Positions 24,218-33,581 are shown, numbered from the stretch's first letter. The stretch: DNA of 64,000 bases from JANYHH01 sp965249745 (GCA_965249745.1 OZ252252.1:1798001-1862000), one strand, 5' to 3'. Program-made: numbers and translations. The notes: a model not told the origin generated them from the sequence alone.

Positions 24218-26875
24218 ATGTCTGAAATCTCACTTCTCGAGCACAATGATTCCGCGCTCGAGAGCATTGTCTCTCTAACTCAATTTTTGATGCGTTCCGA
24301 TAGCGCCTTTATTTACGTCGTCGAGAACCAAGCGCTTTCTTTGCGGTCCAGCCGTGGCACACAGACCTTCCCACCTCGTTTGAACCGGGGCGAGGCGGTA
24401 CCGGGTCTCGTGTGGGAGTACGGGACGAGTTATGTCAGCAACCAACTCTGGGGCGAGGCGATCGGCTGCCTCGGCGTGCCGGTGGTGCAGGGCGTTGAAC
24501 TGGTGGCCGTGGTCGGTGCGACGTATGACGCCAGCAACGTTCACGACGGGCAGCTTCCCGGACTGGAACGCTTGGCGCGACTGGTGGCGGTCGCCCTGGA
24601 AGCGAGCGCTCTGCGAAACGAATTGCAGGCCCAGGGCGGGGCGCGTCTCTCGGCGGTGCAGGACTTGGAGGTCAGCGCCGGGCGGTTGCGGCTGTTTGAA
24701 CTGGCGCTCACCAACGCGTCCGAAGCCGTGGTCATCACCGAAGTCACCCAGACCGGCGACGAGACCAGTGCTCGGATTGTTTTCGCCAACGAAGCCTTCG
24801 AGCGCACGATGGGTTACGCGCAAAACGAGATCATCGGGCGCAGCCCGGAGGTTTTTCGCGGTATCGAAACCGATGCCGAGGTGCTGAAATCCTTGAAGCG
24901 CCGACTGGTGCAAGGCGAGGGCGCGGAGGTCGAAGTCCTCGAGTATCGCCGCGATGGGACGCCGATCTGGGTGGAACTCTCGGTCGTGCCGATCACCGAT
25001 GCGGCTGGCCGGGTGACGCACCGCGTCTCGTGGCGGCGCGATATCACGGAACGAAAACGCGCCGCGCTGCTGGAAAGCGACCGAAACCGCGTGCTGGAGT
25101 TGTTGGTCAGCGGATCGCCGTTGACGGTCACGCTGGCGGCGCTGAGTGAGTTGCTGAAAAACCAGTACCCGGAAGCCGAAGCCCTGCTGTTCCTGCGCCG
25201 CGAGGGAACGCTCAGTCTGGCCCACGGCAACCATCTAGACACCGAACAGCGAGGGGCGCTCACCGAACTGGCGCTCGAGTTTGGGAACGGCTCGGCCGCG
25301 TTTTCGGTCTGGCAGGGCGTGCCGGTGGTGACCGAGGACGTGCAGAGCGATCCGGTCTGGGCGCGGCTGTCGCGCCTCGCGGCCCGGTTGAAGGTACGAA
25401 GCGCCTGGGCCGTGCCAATCCAGCAGGGCGACGATGAGCACGCGATTGGGGCCTTGGAACTGCATTTCTCGGAACGCCGCCGGGCGACCAGCGCCGACCT
25501 GGAACGCATGGGGGCCGTGGCGAAATTGGCGGCGGCCGTCGTGGAACGCACGCGACTGGCGGAGCGCTTGGAGGAGCAGTCCAGCCGCGATTCGCTGACC
25601 GGGCTGGCTAACCGCTTCGCCTTGGAGTTGCGTCTGGAGAGCAGCATCGCCGAAGCCGTCAAGCGCGGCAGTCGGCTGGCGGTCTTGCAGATTGACCTGG
25701 ACGGCTTTCGGCAGTTCAACGATACGCTCGGACACGCCGTCGGTGACGAGTTGCTGATCGCCGTCTCGAGACGCTGGGGGCCGTTGCTGCCCAGCAAGGA
25801 CCTGCTGGCCCGGATGGGCGGCGACGAGTTTGGACTGGTGATTCATCACCTGGACAACGAACTCGAGGCGCGGACCCTGGCGAACGGCTTGTTAAAAGCC
25901 ATGAGCCAACCCTTCGAGCTGCGCGGTCTGGAGCTGTTCCTGGGGGCCAGCATTGGACTGGCAATGTACCCGGAGGACGGGACCGACGCCGCGACCCTGA
26001 TGCGACACGCAGACACTGCCATGAACGTGGTGAAGCGGCACGGCAAGAACGCCGTGGAGCGCTTCCGGCCGCAGATGAACGTGGCCGCCAAGGAGCGCCT
26101 GGAACTCGAAGTGGCCCTCCGGCGCTCCCTGGAACGCGGCGAGCTGGAGGTCTACTACCAGCCGCAGGTCAACTCTAACGGACAGATCGTGAGCCTGGAG
26201 GCTTTGACGTATTGGAATCACCCGAAGGATGGCGTGGTCGGGCCGTCGCGCTTCATTCCGATCGCCGAGGAGTCCGGCTTGATTATTCCACTGGGAGCCT
26301 GGGTACTGGAGCGCTCCTGCCTGCAAATCGCGCGTTGGCGACGCGATGGCATCAATGTTTCATTGGCGGTCAACGTCAACGTGCAGCAGTTCTTGCGGGC
26401 GGATTTCGCCGATACGGTCGCCCGCATCCTGAAAGCCACCAATTTTGATCCGCGCTACCTAGAGTTGGAACTGACCGAGAGCGCCCTGATGCAGGACCTG
26501 GACCTGGCGGTGCAGCGCCTTCTGGCGCTGCGCCAACTTGGGGTCAAGGTTTCGATAGACGACTTTGGAACCGGCTACAGCAGCCTGTCCTACCTGCAAA
26601 AACTCCCTGTCAACGCCGTCAAGATTGACCGCAGCTTCGTGTCGCACTTAGAGCCGAACGCCTCGGGTTGGTCGCTGGTGCAGTTGATCGTCATGTTGGC
26701 CCGGCATCTCAGACTTGGTGTGGTCGCCGAAGGCGTGGAGACCCAAGCGCAATTCGAGGTGCTGCGCGACATGGCCGTGGATCGCGCCCAGGGCTACCTG
26801 TTCGCCCGTCCGACGCCCGCCGACGAGATCTTCCCGAAGCTGCGCCTGAACTACTCCAACCAAGCCCAAGCCTGA
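24218..26875 (+). CDS. GAF-PAS-GAF-GGDEF-EAL cyclic-di-GMP signalling protein
   Basis: An 885-residue cytoplasmic sensor: GAF (about residues 10-135), PAS with PAC (about 160-280), second GAF (about 285-430), GGDEF diguanylate cyclase domain (about 445-605), EAL phosphodiesterase domain (about 620-875). The cyclase signature GGDEF is intact and the RxxD inhibitory site is absent. In the EAL domain, EALTYW, LAVNVNVQQF, LELTES, and DDFGTGYSSL keep the metal and catalytic residues, so both activities are possible. Inputs are unknown; the PAS has no LOV cysteine. CTCGAG is absent from about 25870 to 26890. Confidence 0.95.
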   Translation: MSEISLLEHNDSALESIVSLTQFLMRSDSAFIYVVENQALSLRSSRGTQTFPPRLNRGEAVPGLVWEYGTSYVSNQLWGEAIGCLGVPVVQGVELVAVVGATYDASNVHDGQLPGLERLARLVAVALEASALRNELQAQGGARLSAVQDLEVSAGRLRLFELALTNASEAVVITEVTQTGDETSARIVFANEAFERTMGYAQNEIIGRSPEVFRGIETDAEVLKSLKRRLVQGEGAEVEVLEYRRDGTPIWVELSVVPITDAAGRVTHRVSWRRDITERKRAALLESDRNRVLELLVSGSPLTVTLAALSELLKNQYPEAEALLFLRREGTLSLAHGNHLDTEQRGALTELALEFGNGSAAFSVWQGVPVVTEDVQSDPVWARLSRLAARLKVRSAWAVPIQQGDDEHAIGALELHFSERRRATSADLERMGAVAKLAAAVVERTRLAERLEEQSSRDSLTGLANRFALELRLESSIAEAVKRGSRLAVLQIDLDGFRQFNDTLGHAVGDELLIAVSRRWGPLLPSKDLLARMGGDEFGLVIHHLDNELEARTLANGLLKAMSQPFELRGLELFLGASIGLAMYPEDGTDAATLMRHADTAMNVVKRHGKNAVERFRPQMNVAAKERLELEVALRRSLERGELEVYYQPQVNSNGQIVSLEALTYWNHPKDGVVGPSRFIPIAEESGLIIPLGAWVLERSCLQIARWRRDGINVSLAVNVNVQQFLRADFADTVARILKATNFDPRYLELELTESALMQDLDLAVQRLLALRQLGVKVSIDDFGTGYSSLSYLQKLPVNAVKIDRSFVSHLEPNASGWSLVQLIVMLARHLRLGVVAEGVETQAQFEVLRDMAVDRAQGYLFARPTPADEIFPKLRLNYSNQAQA

Positions 26876-26906
26876 GCCTGCTCAAATCTGGCTCGAGGTA
26901 GCGGGT

Positions 26907-28028
26907 TCACTTGGGGCGAAACTCGAGCGCCGTTTCAAGCCCGAACAGCACGCGCCCCGCGCCCTCGGCCAGCGCCTCGAGTTCCAGTTCACCCGGCACG
27001 ACGATGATCGGCGCGATCCAGCCGAGGCGTTGCTCCAAGCGGCGAATCAGGCTGACCCAGCGGGCCGTGCCACCGGTGATGGCGATGGCGTCCGGGCGGC
27101 CGCACACGACGCTGTACGCGCCGATGGATTTGGCGATCTGATGAATGAAGGCTTTCACCGCGTGAGCCACGACGGAATCTTCGTCCTCGCGGGCTTCGAT
27201 CAGTTTCAGGTCACTCGTGCCGATCAATCCCTGGAAGCCGCTCTCTCGGGTCAGTTGATGCATTAAAATATCCCTGGGGAGGGCGTACGCCAGGTCCAAC
27301 AGCCCCTCGAGCGGCACGGTTCCGGCCCGTTGCGGCGAGAACGGACCCTCGTCCAACAATGCGCCCGTGGTGTCTACGGCCGCGCCCCGGTCAAACGTCG
27401 TGACGCTGACCCCACCGCCAAGGTGCGCCACGACGACCACCGCGTCCTCGAAGCGCTTCCCGACCTCCAGGGCCGCCCGCCGCGCCACGGCTCGGGCGTT
27501 CAAGGCGTGAAAGCGGCTGCGACGCTTCAGACCCGGTACCCCGGTGACTCGAGCCTCGGGCAGCAGTTCGTCCACGGTCGGCGGGTCCACGATAAAGGCG
27601 GGCACGTCGAAACCGGCCGCCCATTCCAGAGCCAGCCCTGCGCCGTAATTGGCGCTGTGAACGCCGTACTTGTTCTGCAAGCTGAAGCTGGCCAGCGCCT
27701 CGGTGATCGCGTAGGTCCCGGACGGAACCGGACCGATCAACCCACCCCTGGCGGCGATCGCGTCCGGTTTGGGCCAGGTCAGGCTGACCTCCCCGATGCG
27801 CTGGCGAATCGTTTCCAGGGCGGCGGCGTCCAGACCGACGGGCACGGACGGCGCGGTTCCGTCCATGCTGGTGGCCAGTAACCCTGGATCGTTGCGGCGG
27901 ACCCGCATTGTCGGGTGTTGCACTTCCAGTTTCTCAACGAAGGCGCTCACCCCCTTCGGCGTATTGACCACGGTTGCCAAGCCGATCTTGGTCGAGGTCG
28001 AACCGGGATTGAGAACGTAGACAACCAT
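26907..28028 (-). CDS. buk: Butyrate kinase / acetate kinase family
   Basis: A 373-residue ASKHA-fold kinase interconverting butyryl phosphate (or a branched-chain acyl phosphate) and the acid with ATP. It starts VYVLNPGSTSTKIGL, the family phosphate-1 motif; later come ARGGLIGPVPSGTY, VVAHLGGGVSV and AIAITGGTARW, all typical of Buk rather than AckA. No phosphotransbutyrylase is adjacent. A TAAATT box lies 7 nt before the ATG. Confidence 0.9.
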   Translation of the reverse strand: MVVYVLNPGSTSTKIGLATVVNTPKGVSAFVEKLEVQHPTMRVRRNDPGLLATSMDGTAPSVPVGLDAAALETIRQRIGEVSLTWPKPDAIAARGGLIGPVPSGTYAITEALASFSLQNKYGVHSANYGAGLALEWAAGFDVPAFIVDPPTVDELLPEARVTGVPGLKRRSRFHALNARAVARRAALEVGKRFEDAVVVVAHLGGGVSVTTFDRGAAVDTTGALLDEGPFSPQRAGTVPLEGLLDLAYALPRDILMHQLTRESGFQGLIGTSDLKLIEAREDEDSVVAHAVKAFIHQIAKSIGAYSVVCGRPDAIAITGGTARWVSLIRRLEQRLGWIAPIIVVPGELELEALAEGAGRVLFGLETALEFRPK

Positions 28029-28035
28029 TAGGTTG

Positions 28036-28041
28036 AATTTA
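28036..28041 (-). promoter_or_regulatory. Leaderless -10 box for buk
   Basis: TAAATT on the minus strand, 7 nt before the ATG at 28028. Confidence 0.45.
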
Positions 28042-28157
28042 ACATTTGAGGGCGACCTCTGTCCTCAGAGCCGAAGTGTTCACCCCGCCCTTGCGCTCCC
28101 TCCATGCAGCGTTCACACTGTCTCTCACATTCTCATCACTTGACCTCGAGCCTTCTC

Positions 28158-28214
28158 ATGATGAGTTATCAGAATGCAGTTAGGTCAAAGTTGGTCCAAG
28201 GAGTCCCGCCATGA
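28158..28214 (+). CDS. Possible 18-codon upstream ORF overlapping the htrA start
   Basis: A short frame from tandem ATGs (28158, 28161) ends at TGA 28212-28214, overlapping the htrA ATG as ATGA. The htrA Shine-Dalgarno lies inside it. It may be chance; its coding is not proven and it has no Shine-Dalgarno or leaderless box of its own. Confidence 0.25.
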   Translation: MMSYQNAVRSKLVQGVPP

Positions 28215-29560
28215 AGAATCGCTTGCTCGCCTTCGCCTTCGTTTTCGCCGCCCTGACCGGCGCGGCGTTCCTATACCAGAGCACCAATCCGCCCGTCGGC
28301 AACGCCCAGGTCGCGCCGCCCGCCGTGACCGCCCAGACTCCGCCCGCCCAAAATCCGTCCCCTCAAAACCCAGCCACCCAAAACCCAGTTAGCTCGAGCA
28401 GCTCCGCCCTGACCGGGCCGAAGTCCGGCTTCAATTACGGGCGCGCTCAGTTGGAGAACGAGCGCAACACCGTAGAAATTGTCCAGTCTTACGACAGTGG
28501 CATTGGCTTCATCACCGCCAAGACGATGGCCGCCAAAAGCGACTGCGACCCGAACGACTTCCAGTGCCGCTTCTTGCAGCAGAACCAGGGCGCAGCCCAG
28601 GGAACGGGTAGCGGCTTCGTGATTGACGACACGGGTTTGATGCTGACGAATAATCACGTCGTCACCTTGGAGACCGCCAACGTCGGCACGCTGACCGTGA
28701 AATTCCACAACGATTCCAAAACCTACAAGGCTGAGGTCGTTGGTCGTTCCCCCGCTTACGACGTGGCCCTCATCAAAGTGGACGCGCCCGGCAAGAAATT
28801 CACCCCGATTCCGCTGGGCGACAGCGATGTCTTGAAAGTCGGTCAGAAAGCCATCGCCATGGGGAACCCGTTCGGTCTCGAGTTTTCCGTCACCGAGGGC
28901 ATTATCTCCGCGACTGGGCGTGACTTCCAGGGGAGCAGCGGTAACCTAGCCACAAACGTGATTCAGACCGACGCCGCCGTCAACCCCGGCAACAGCGGCG
29001 GGCCGCTGTTGGACAGCGCCGGAGAGGTCATCGGCATCAACACCGCGATTCTCTCGCCGGGAACCCAGGGAACCGGACAGGGGCAGTTCGCGGGCATCGC
29101 CTTCGCCGTCCCGGTCAGCCTGGTGAAATCCATCCTGCCCGACCTGAAAGCCGGGAAGACGCTGGATCAGGGCACACTCGGCTCGAGCCGCCCACGCTTG
29201 GGCGTCAGCCTACAACCGATGGCCGCCTACCCGGACAGCCTGATTCAGCAGTACAACCTGCCACAAACCGGCCTGATGATTGCTCAGGTGGAAGCCAACA
29301 GTCCGGCCGCCAAAGCGGGCTTGCGCGCCGCCTCGAAAAACGTTTCGGTGACCGATGCCAGCGGTAGCGTCGTGCAAGCCCCGATCAACGGCGACGTGAT
29401 CCTGAAGATCAACGGGCAAGACGTGCAGGCGGCCGAGGACATGCAGCGCGTCGTTTTTAACACCAAGGACGGCGAGAGTGTCACGCTAACGGTACTGAGA
29501 GCAGGCAAGCAACTCGAGATCAAGGTTCAACCGCAGGTCATCCCAACAAAAACGAAGTAA
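28211..29560 (+). CDS. HtrA/Deg-family serine protease with PDZ domain
   Basis: A 449-residue exported protease for damaged or misfolded envelope proteins. It has an N-terminal signal or anchor helix (LLAFAFVFAALTGAAF), a Pro/Gln/Asn linker made of PAQNPSPQNPATQNP-type repeats (about residues 40-60), a trypsin-like domain with triad His in TNNHVV, Asp in YDVALIKVD, Ser in PGNSGGPL, and one PDZ domain (about 325-440; LPQTGLMIAQVEANSPAAKAGL). AAGGAGTCCCGCC precedes the ATG. Confidence 0.95.
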   Translation: MKNRLLAFAFVFAALTGAAFLYQSTNPPVGNAQVAPPAVTAQTPPAQNPSPQNPATQNPVSSSSSALTGPKSGFNYGRAQLENERNTVEIVQSYDSGIGFITAKTMAAKSDCDPNDFQCRFLQQNQGAAQGTGSGFVIDDTGLMLTNNHVVTLETANVGTLTVKFHNDSKTYKAEVVGRSPAYDVALIKVDAPGKKFTPIPLGDSDVLKVGQKAIAMGNPFGLEFSVTEGIISATGRDFQGSSGNLATNVIQTDAAVNPGNSGGPLLDSAGEVIGINTAILSPGTQGTGQGQFAGIAFAVPVSLVKSILPDLKAGKTLDQGTLGSSRPRLGVSLQPMAAYPDSLIQQYNLPQTGLMIAQVEANSPAAKAGLRAASKNVSVTDASGSVVQAPINGDVILKINGQDVQAAEDMQRVVFNTKDGESVTLTVLRAGKQLEIKVQPQVIPTKTK

Positions 29561-29572
29561 ACCAAGCGCAAG

Positions 29573-29608
29573 CGGCTCGAGGCTTCCTTATTGGGGAAAC
29601 TCGAGCCG
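29573..29608. repeat. Inverted repeat made from two CTCGAG sites between convergent genes
   Basis: CGGCTCGAG (29573-29581) and CTCGAGCCG (29600-29608) form a 9-bp stem with an 18-nt loop between htrA and the MBL gene; it includes the MBL stop. It could be a terminator, though no T tract follows. Confidence 0.45.
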
Positions 29609-30253
29609 TTCGCCTTTGACCGGGTCGCCGTGCCCGCAGCAAACGATCTTGGGCTGCAACGCCTCAAGTTTGCGAACGCTCGCTAGGCCCTGCGCGTAAT
29701 CCAGCGTGAACGGGCCCTCCGACCAGTTGAGCGTGCCGCCGACGACCCGCATGGCATCGCCCGCGAAGAGAATGGAATCCCTGGGGCTGAAGTACGCCAC
29801 GTGTCCGGACGTGTGCCCCGGCGTGGCAACTACCTTCAAGCCGCCCAACACCGGCAGTTCCAATTCATCCTCGAGCAACACATCCGCCGTTTGCGGCGTA
29901 AGTTTCGGAATCATCAGGCGAATCATCAAACGGATGAATACGCCTTTGGCTGGTCGCGCCGCCTCACCCCGCGCCATTGCGGGCGCATCGCCGCGCCCGA
30001 TCATGACCTGCGCCCCCGTGACCGCCTTCAATGCCGCGACGCTGCCAATGTGATCCGGGTCGGCGTGGGTAATCAGGATGCGCTTGATGTCGGTCGGTGG
30101 TCGCCCCAGCTTCGCCAACGCCTCGAGGACAACCTTCTCACCGCCCTTCGGCTGACCGGTATCAACTAATGTCAACCCGTCCGGCTCCAGAATCAGGTAC
30201 AGGTTCACGAAGCCGTTCGGGAGCTGATACACGCCGGTCATGATTTCTTTCAC
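29588..30253 (-). CDS. Metallo-beta-lactamase-fold hydrolase
   Basis: A 221-residue cytoplasmic hydrolase of the MBL superfamily (glyoxalase II-like). The binuclear zinc ligands are in THADPDHIG (HxDxDH), TPGHTSGH, AGDAM and GHGDP. The GTG at 30253 follows a TACGAT box by 6 nt and gives VKEIMTGVYQLPNG, the usual family N-terminus; a longer frame reaching 30451 would cover the promoter and has no family-like sequence. The substrate is unknown. Confidence 0.88.
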   Translation of the reverse strand: MKEIMTGVYQLPNGFVNLYLILEPDGLTLVDTGQPKGGEKVVLEALAKLGRPPTDIKRILITHADPDHIGSVAALKAVTGAQVMIGRGDAPAMARGEAARPAKGVFIRLMIRLMIPKLTPQTADVLLEDELELPVLGGLKVVATPGHTSGHVAYFSPRDSILFAGDAMRVVGGTLNWSEGPFTLDYAQGLASVRKLEALQPKIVCCGHGDPVKGERLEFPQ

Positions 30254-30259
30254 GGGTTC

Positions 30260-30265
30260 ATCGTA
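30260..30265 (-). promoter_or_regulatory. Leaderless -10 box for the MBL gene
   Basis: TACGAT on the minus strand, 6 nt before the GTG at 30253; diverges from the dsbA-like promoter 60 bp away. Confidence 0.55.
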
Positions 30266-30325
30266 GCCTTCGGGCTGCGGTTTGAAACGTGTCCTCGAGC
30301 CGACAGTCTCACGGTCACTCTGGTT

Positions 30326-30331
30326 TAACGT
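30326..30331 (+). promoter_or_regulatory. Leaderless -10 box for the DsbA-family gene
   Basis: TAACGT, 6 nt before the ATG at 30338. Confidence 0.5.
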
Positions 30332-30337
30332 GTTTCC

Positions 30338-30979
30338 ATGCGAATAGACGTGTTTGCCGACATTGCCTGCCCGTGGTGTTACGTCGGAGAGCGCCGTTTG
30401 GCGCGAGCCTTGCACGCGTATCCCGATCTTCATGTGGACTGGCACTGGCACGCCTTCCAGTTACAACCGCAGATGCCGGAACGTGGCGCAGCCTGGGAGT
30501 CGTTCATCGTGCGAAAGTTTGGCGGGGTCGAAAACCGCGACGCCGCTTTCCAGCAGGTCATCAACGCCGGGGCGCTCGAGGGAATCGCGTTCGATTTCGT
30601 CAAGATGCCCGTCGCGCCGAATACGGTGAACGCGCACCGACTGGTGCTACTGGCAGCCCAGCAAGAGTTGGGGAAACAAGCGTCCGAAGCGCTCTTCAAG
30701 GCGTACTTCACCGACGCCCGCGACATCACCGACCCGGACACCCTCGAGGAGATCGGGGCAGCGCTCGGACTAGCGGACGTGCGAACCACCCTGAGGTCGG
30801 ACGCGTTCAAGCTGGAGGTAAGCGACGCGCAACTCGAGGCGGAGCGTTTGGGGGTGAGCGGCGTGCCGTTTTTTGTGTTTGACAGAAAGTACGCGCTCAG
30901 CGGGGCGCAACCCGTGGAACTGTTCCGGCGCGCGATTGAAACCGCGCTCAGCTCAGCGGCTGATCCGATTCCAGCGTGA
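30338..30979 (+). CDS. DsbA family oxidoreductase (FrnE type)
   Basis: A 213-residue cytosolic thioredoxin-fold protein with redox motif CPWC at residues 11-14 and the helical insert of the DsbA/FrnE subfamily. GVSGVPFFVFD holds the cis-Pro loop. FrnE of Deinococcus is a disulfide isomerase tied to oxidative stress tolerance; this protein is of the same type, but orthology is not shown. Its last 32 bp overlap the convergent purine nucleoside phosphorylase gene. Confidence 0.9.
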   Translation: MRIDVFADIACPWCYVGERRLARALHAYPDLHVDWHWHAFQLQPQMPERGAAWESFIVRKFGGVENRDAAFQQVINAGALEGIAFDFVKMPVAPNTVNAHRLVLLAAQQELGKQASEALFKAYFTDARDITDPDTLEEIGAALGLADVRTTLRSDAFKLEVSDAQLEAERLGVSGVPFFVFDRKYALSGAQPVELFRRAIETALSSAADPIPA

Positions 30980-31676
30980 GGATCGTCTCGAGCGCCGTTT
31001 GCACCATGCGGTCAACACCGTTCTTCAGCACCTCGTCCGGGACCAGTGCCTCGTCCCCGATGTAATTGCTAACCGTCAGCAAGCACCCCGCCTCGAGACC
31101 GCGCAGGGTCGCCACGGTGAAGACCGCGCTCGCCTCCATCTCCAAGCCCAGCACGCCCCTGGTGTCGTATAAACCCCTAGCTTCCTGCGCGGTCACGCCG
31201 TAAAACGCGTCGTCGCTGGCGACTAACCCAACCGTGTGCGGCAAACCTAATCTACGCGCCGCGTCCTCGGCCGCTCTGACGATTCGGTAACTGGCAATCG
31301 GCGCGTGATTGCCCTCGCCCAAGTACTGCCGCGTCGTACCATCCCGCGCCAACGCCGCCTGCGCAATCACCAGATCGGCTGGGTTCAGCTTCGGACTCGT
31401 GCCGCCGCAGGTTCCCACGCGAATCACGACTTTTGCCCCGAGCATCGCCAGCTCTTCCACCGCAATCGCCGCGCTCGGACAGCCCATCATCGAGGTCTGC
31501 ACGCTGACCCGCACGCCCCGATACGACCCGGTGAAACCCAACATCCCGCGATGCTCGGTGTACAACTTCGCGTCCACCAGATAGGTCTCTGCGATGTACC
31601 GGGCACGGTTCGGATCGCCGGGCAAGAGGACGTATGGGGCGACATCGCCGGGTTGAGCGCGCAGGTGAATGGGCAT
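30948..31676 (-). CDS. deoD: Purine nucleoside phosphorylase (DeoD type)
   Basis: A 242-residue phosphorylase that splits purine nucleosides to base and pentose-1-phosphate. Family motifs are LLPGDPNRA (phosphate loop), VRVGTCGG-type IRVGTCGGTS, ASDDAFYG and GLEMEASAVFTVA (MEAS-type nucleoside site). The neighbours are not nucleoside genes; cytidine deaminase lies 11 kb downstream. Confidence 0.92.
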   Translation of the reverse strand: MPIHLRAQPGDVAPYVLLPGDPNRARYIAETYLVDAKLYTEHRGMLGFTGSYRGVRVSVQTSMMGCPSAAIAVEELAMLGAKVVIRVGTCGGTSPKLNPADLVIAQAALARDGTTRQYLGEGNHAPIASYRIVRAAEDAARRLGLPHTVGLVASDDAFYGVTAQEARGLYDTRGVLGLEMEASAVFTVATLRGLEAGCLLTVSNYIGDEALVPDEVLKNGVDRMVQTALETILTLESDQPLS

Positions 31677-31682
31677 GGGCGA

Positions 31683-31688
31683 AGTGTA
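31683..31688 (-). promoter_or_regulatory. Leaderless -10 box for deoD
   Basis: TACACT on the minus strand, 6 nt before the ATG at 31676. Confidence 0.55.
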
Positions 31689-31917
31689 ACAGGGGAGGAC
31701 TGGGCCTTGAGAAGCAGGCGGTCACCGCCCGAGTCATTCATGTTGAACTTTCTCGAGAAACGTTTTCCTGGGATGTCATGGGCGTTCTCAAAGGTGGCCG
31801 GGTAACTCCTACGAAAACCGGGGGACTCGAGCCTGCACGGGCAGTCGAGTGAACTTCACAGGCAATCAACACCCGCGTATTAGAGCGATCTCGAGGTGCT
31901 ATGTGATGGCTCGAGGT

Positions 31918-32355
31918 TCAGAGATGCCAGAACTTTCTCAGCCGTTCCCCAAGACTGAGCTGTTGAAACTCGGTGAACTCGCCCGCATCGAAAAACGCGC
32001 CGTAGCAACGCGGGCATTTGTCCACGTGCAACCCTGGATGGTGCGGAACCGAAAGCCGGGTCAGAGGTGTGGTCTCGCATTTTGGGCAGCGGATGTTGGC
32101 GTCCAGGTCGTGACTATGCCCAACAGCCGGGTCGCCGTTGTCCAGCCCCTCGAGCGACCGCGCCTCGTCCCACTCGAGCAGGTCGAACCACAAGCCGTGA
32201 CAACCCGTGCAACGTTGCAGTTCCAGACCGTGAATTTTCACGCGCTCAAAGCTCGCCTGACATTTCGGACACTGCAAGTGACCGTCGCGGTGCAAGACGG
32301 TTACGGGTGTATCGAAGGTCTGGAGTTGTAAGGCTTTGGGACGGTGCGGATTCAT
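31918..32355 (-). CDS. Protein with two TFIIB-type zinc ribbons
   Basis: A protein of 145 residues from this ATG (a GTG at 32385 would add 10). Two zf-TFIIB domains are clear: CPKCQASFERV with CTGCHGLWFDLLEWDE, and CPKCETTPL with CPRCYGAFFDAGEF. An acidic/His linker joins them. It is related in domain type to the protein at 21512. No role is established for these bacterial proteins. Neither start has a good Shine-Dalgarno or -10 box. Confidence 0.8.
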   Translation of the reverse strand: MNPHRPKALQLQTFDTPVTVLHRDGHLQCPKCQASFERVKIHGLELQRCTGCHGLWFDLLEWDEARSLEGLDNGDPAVGHSHDLDANIRCPKCETTPLTRLSVPHHPGLHVDKCPRCYGAFFDAGEFTEFQQLSLGERLRKFWHL

Positions 32356-32524
32356 GGTTACTGAGTTCGGCGTGTTCAGGTTCACGTTTTAAGGCAAGAG
32401 CTTGTGTCTGTGACGCACGCTCCGAGTAGCCGAATCGTGCCGTTATCAGTAAAGATACGTTGTTATGCGGGAAGCCGTTCCCGTAAACTCGAGACTGAAT
32501 CCAAATAACAAAAGAGGTGAATCC

Positions 32525-33523
32525 GTGGATATCGCCGCCCTGAAAAAAGAAGCCAAGAGCAAGAAAACCCTTCCCTCACGCCTGCTCGAGCTTTCCCGCT
32601 TTCCCGACCCGAGCGTGCAACTGGCTGTCGCCAACAACGAGAACACACCAGTCGAGGCGTTGGAATACTTGAGCGGTCACGGCAAGTTCAATATCTTGAA
32701 AGCCGTCGCCAAGAACTCGAGCACCTCGGCGGCGACTCTGGTGCGGCTCGCTGCTCACAAGCAGGCGACGGTTTGCGCGGCGGTCGCCGTGAACCCGAAC
32801 ACGCCCACGAAAACGCTCGAGGGGCTGGTGGGACATGCCGATAGCAGCGTGCGGCTCGCCTTGACCTGGAACCGCAACGCCACGCCGCAGATGTACGCCT
32901 CGCTCGGGGATGACGCGGATGCCGGGGTCAGAGCGGCGCTGGCGTATCGGGCGTACTGTCCGACGAAGGTCTTGGAGAAGCTGAGTCACGACCCCGATGC
33001 AGCGGTGCGTGCGACCGCTGCCTGGAATGGCAACACGTCTCGAGCCAGCTTGGTGCGGCTCGCGGCTGATGCTGACGCCACCGTGCGACGCGGGACGGTC
33101 AGGAACCTCGGTCATTTCAAAGAGAAATCAGCCCTGGAACGGTTGGCGCACGATCCTGAATCTGAAGTCCGTCAGGCAATCGCCGCGCTCACGGGCTGGA
33201 ATGATGCGCTTCACGCCCATCTGGTGGCAGACTCGAGCGTGGACGTGCGCGAAACCATCGCCCGGCGAGGCGATCTGAGCGAGGCGGTGCTGCGTGTCCT
33301 GTTGCGCGATCCCAGCCCAGCCGTGCGCCGTGTTTTGGTGTACAACCAGGGTGAGACGCCTGCGTTCATCCTCGAGACCCTGGCTTCCGACCCCGACGAG
33401 GACGTGCGTTGGCAGGTCGCGTACAACGGGTCTGCGTCGCCGGAACTCTTGCAGCGGATGACGCAGGACTCGAGCCGTCGGGTGGGTGAGACCGCCAAGC
33501 AGACCATAGCTCGAGGGTGGTGA
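32525..33523 (+). CDS. Leucine-rich repeat variant (LRV) protein
   Basis: A 332-residue, all-helical solenoid. About twelve repeats of roughly 24 residues follow the pattern TP---LE-LA-D-D--VR--VA-N-N, as in LRV/HEAT-like proteins; no Cys cluster is present, unlike the Azotobacter LRV protein that carries a 4Fe-4S cluster. It probably works as a protein-binding scaffold. GTG at 32525 has AAGAGGTG upstream; the frame is open back to 32465. The function is unknown. Confidence 0.8.
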   Translation: MDIAALKKEAKSKKTLPSRLLELSRFPDPSVQLAVANNENTPVEALEYLSGHGKFNILKAVAKNSSTSAATLVRLAAHKQATVCAAVAVNPNTPTKTLEGLVGHADSSVRLALTWNRNATPQMYASLGDDADAGVRAALAYRAYCPTKVLEKLSHDPDAAVRATAAWNGNTSRASLVRLAADADATVRRGTVRNLGHFKEKSALERLAHDPESEVRQAIAALTGWNDALHAHLVADSSVDVRETIARRGDLSEAVLRVLLRDPSPAVRRVLVYNQGETPAFILETLASDPDEDVRWQVAYNGSASPELLQRMTQDSSRRVGETAKQTIARGW

Positions 33524-33569
33524 CCGCGAATGGCTCGCGCCCCTCCACATATCTCGAGAGTCGGCACAG

Positions 33570-33575
33570 TAGATT
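33570..33575 (+). promoter_or_regulatory. Leaderless -10 box for the SlyD-like gene
   Basis: TAGATT, 6 nt before the ATG at 33582. Confidence 0.6.
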
Positions 33576-33581
33576 GAAGCC

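Noticed and set aside
24275..25234. A 319-codon frame antisense to the GGDEF-EAL gene
   Set aside because: Low-complexity Arg/Gln/Asp-rich translation with no motif; the sense frame has full GAF, PAS and GGDEF signatures.
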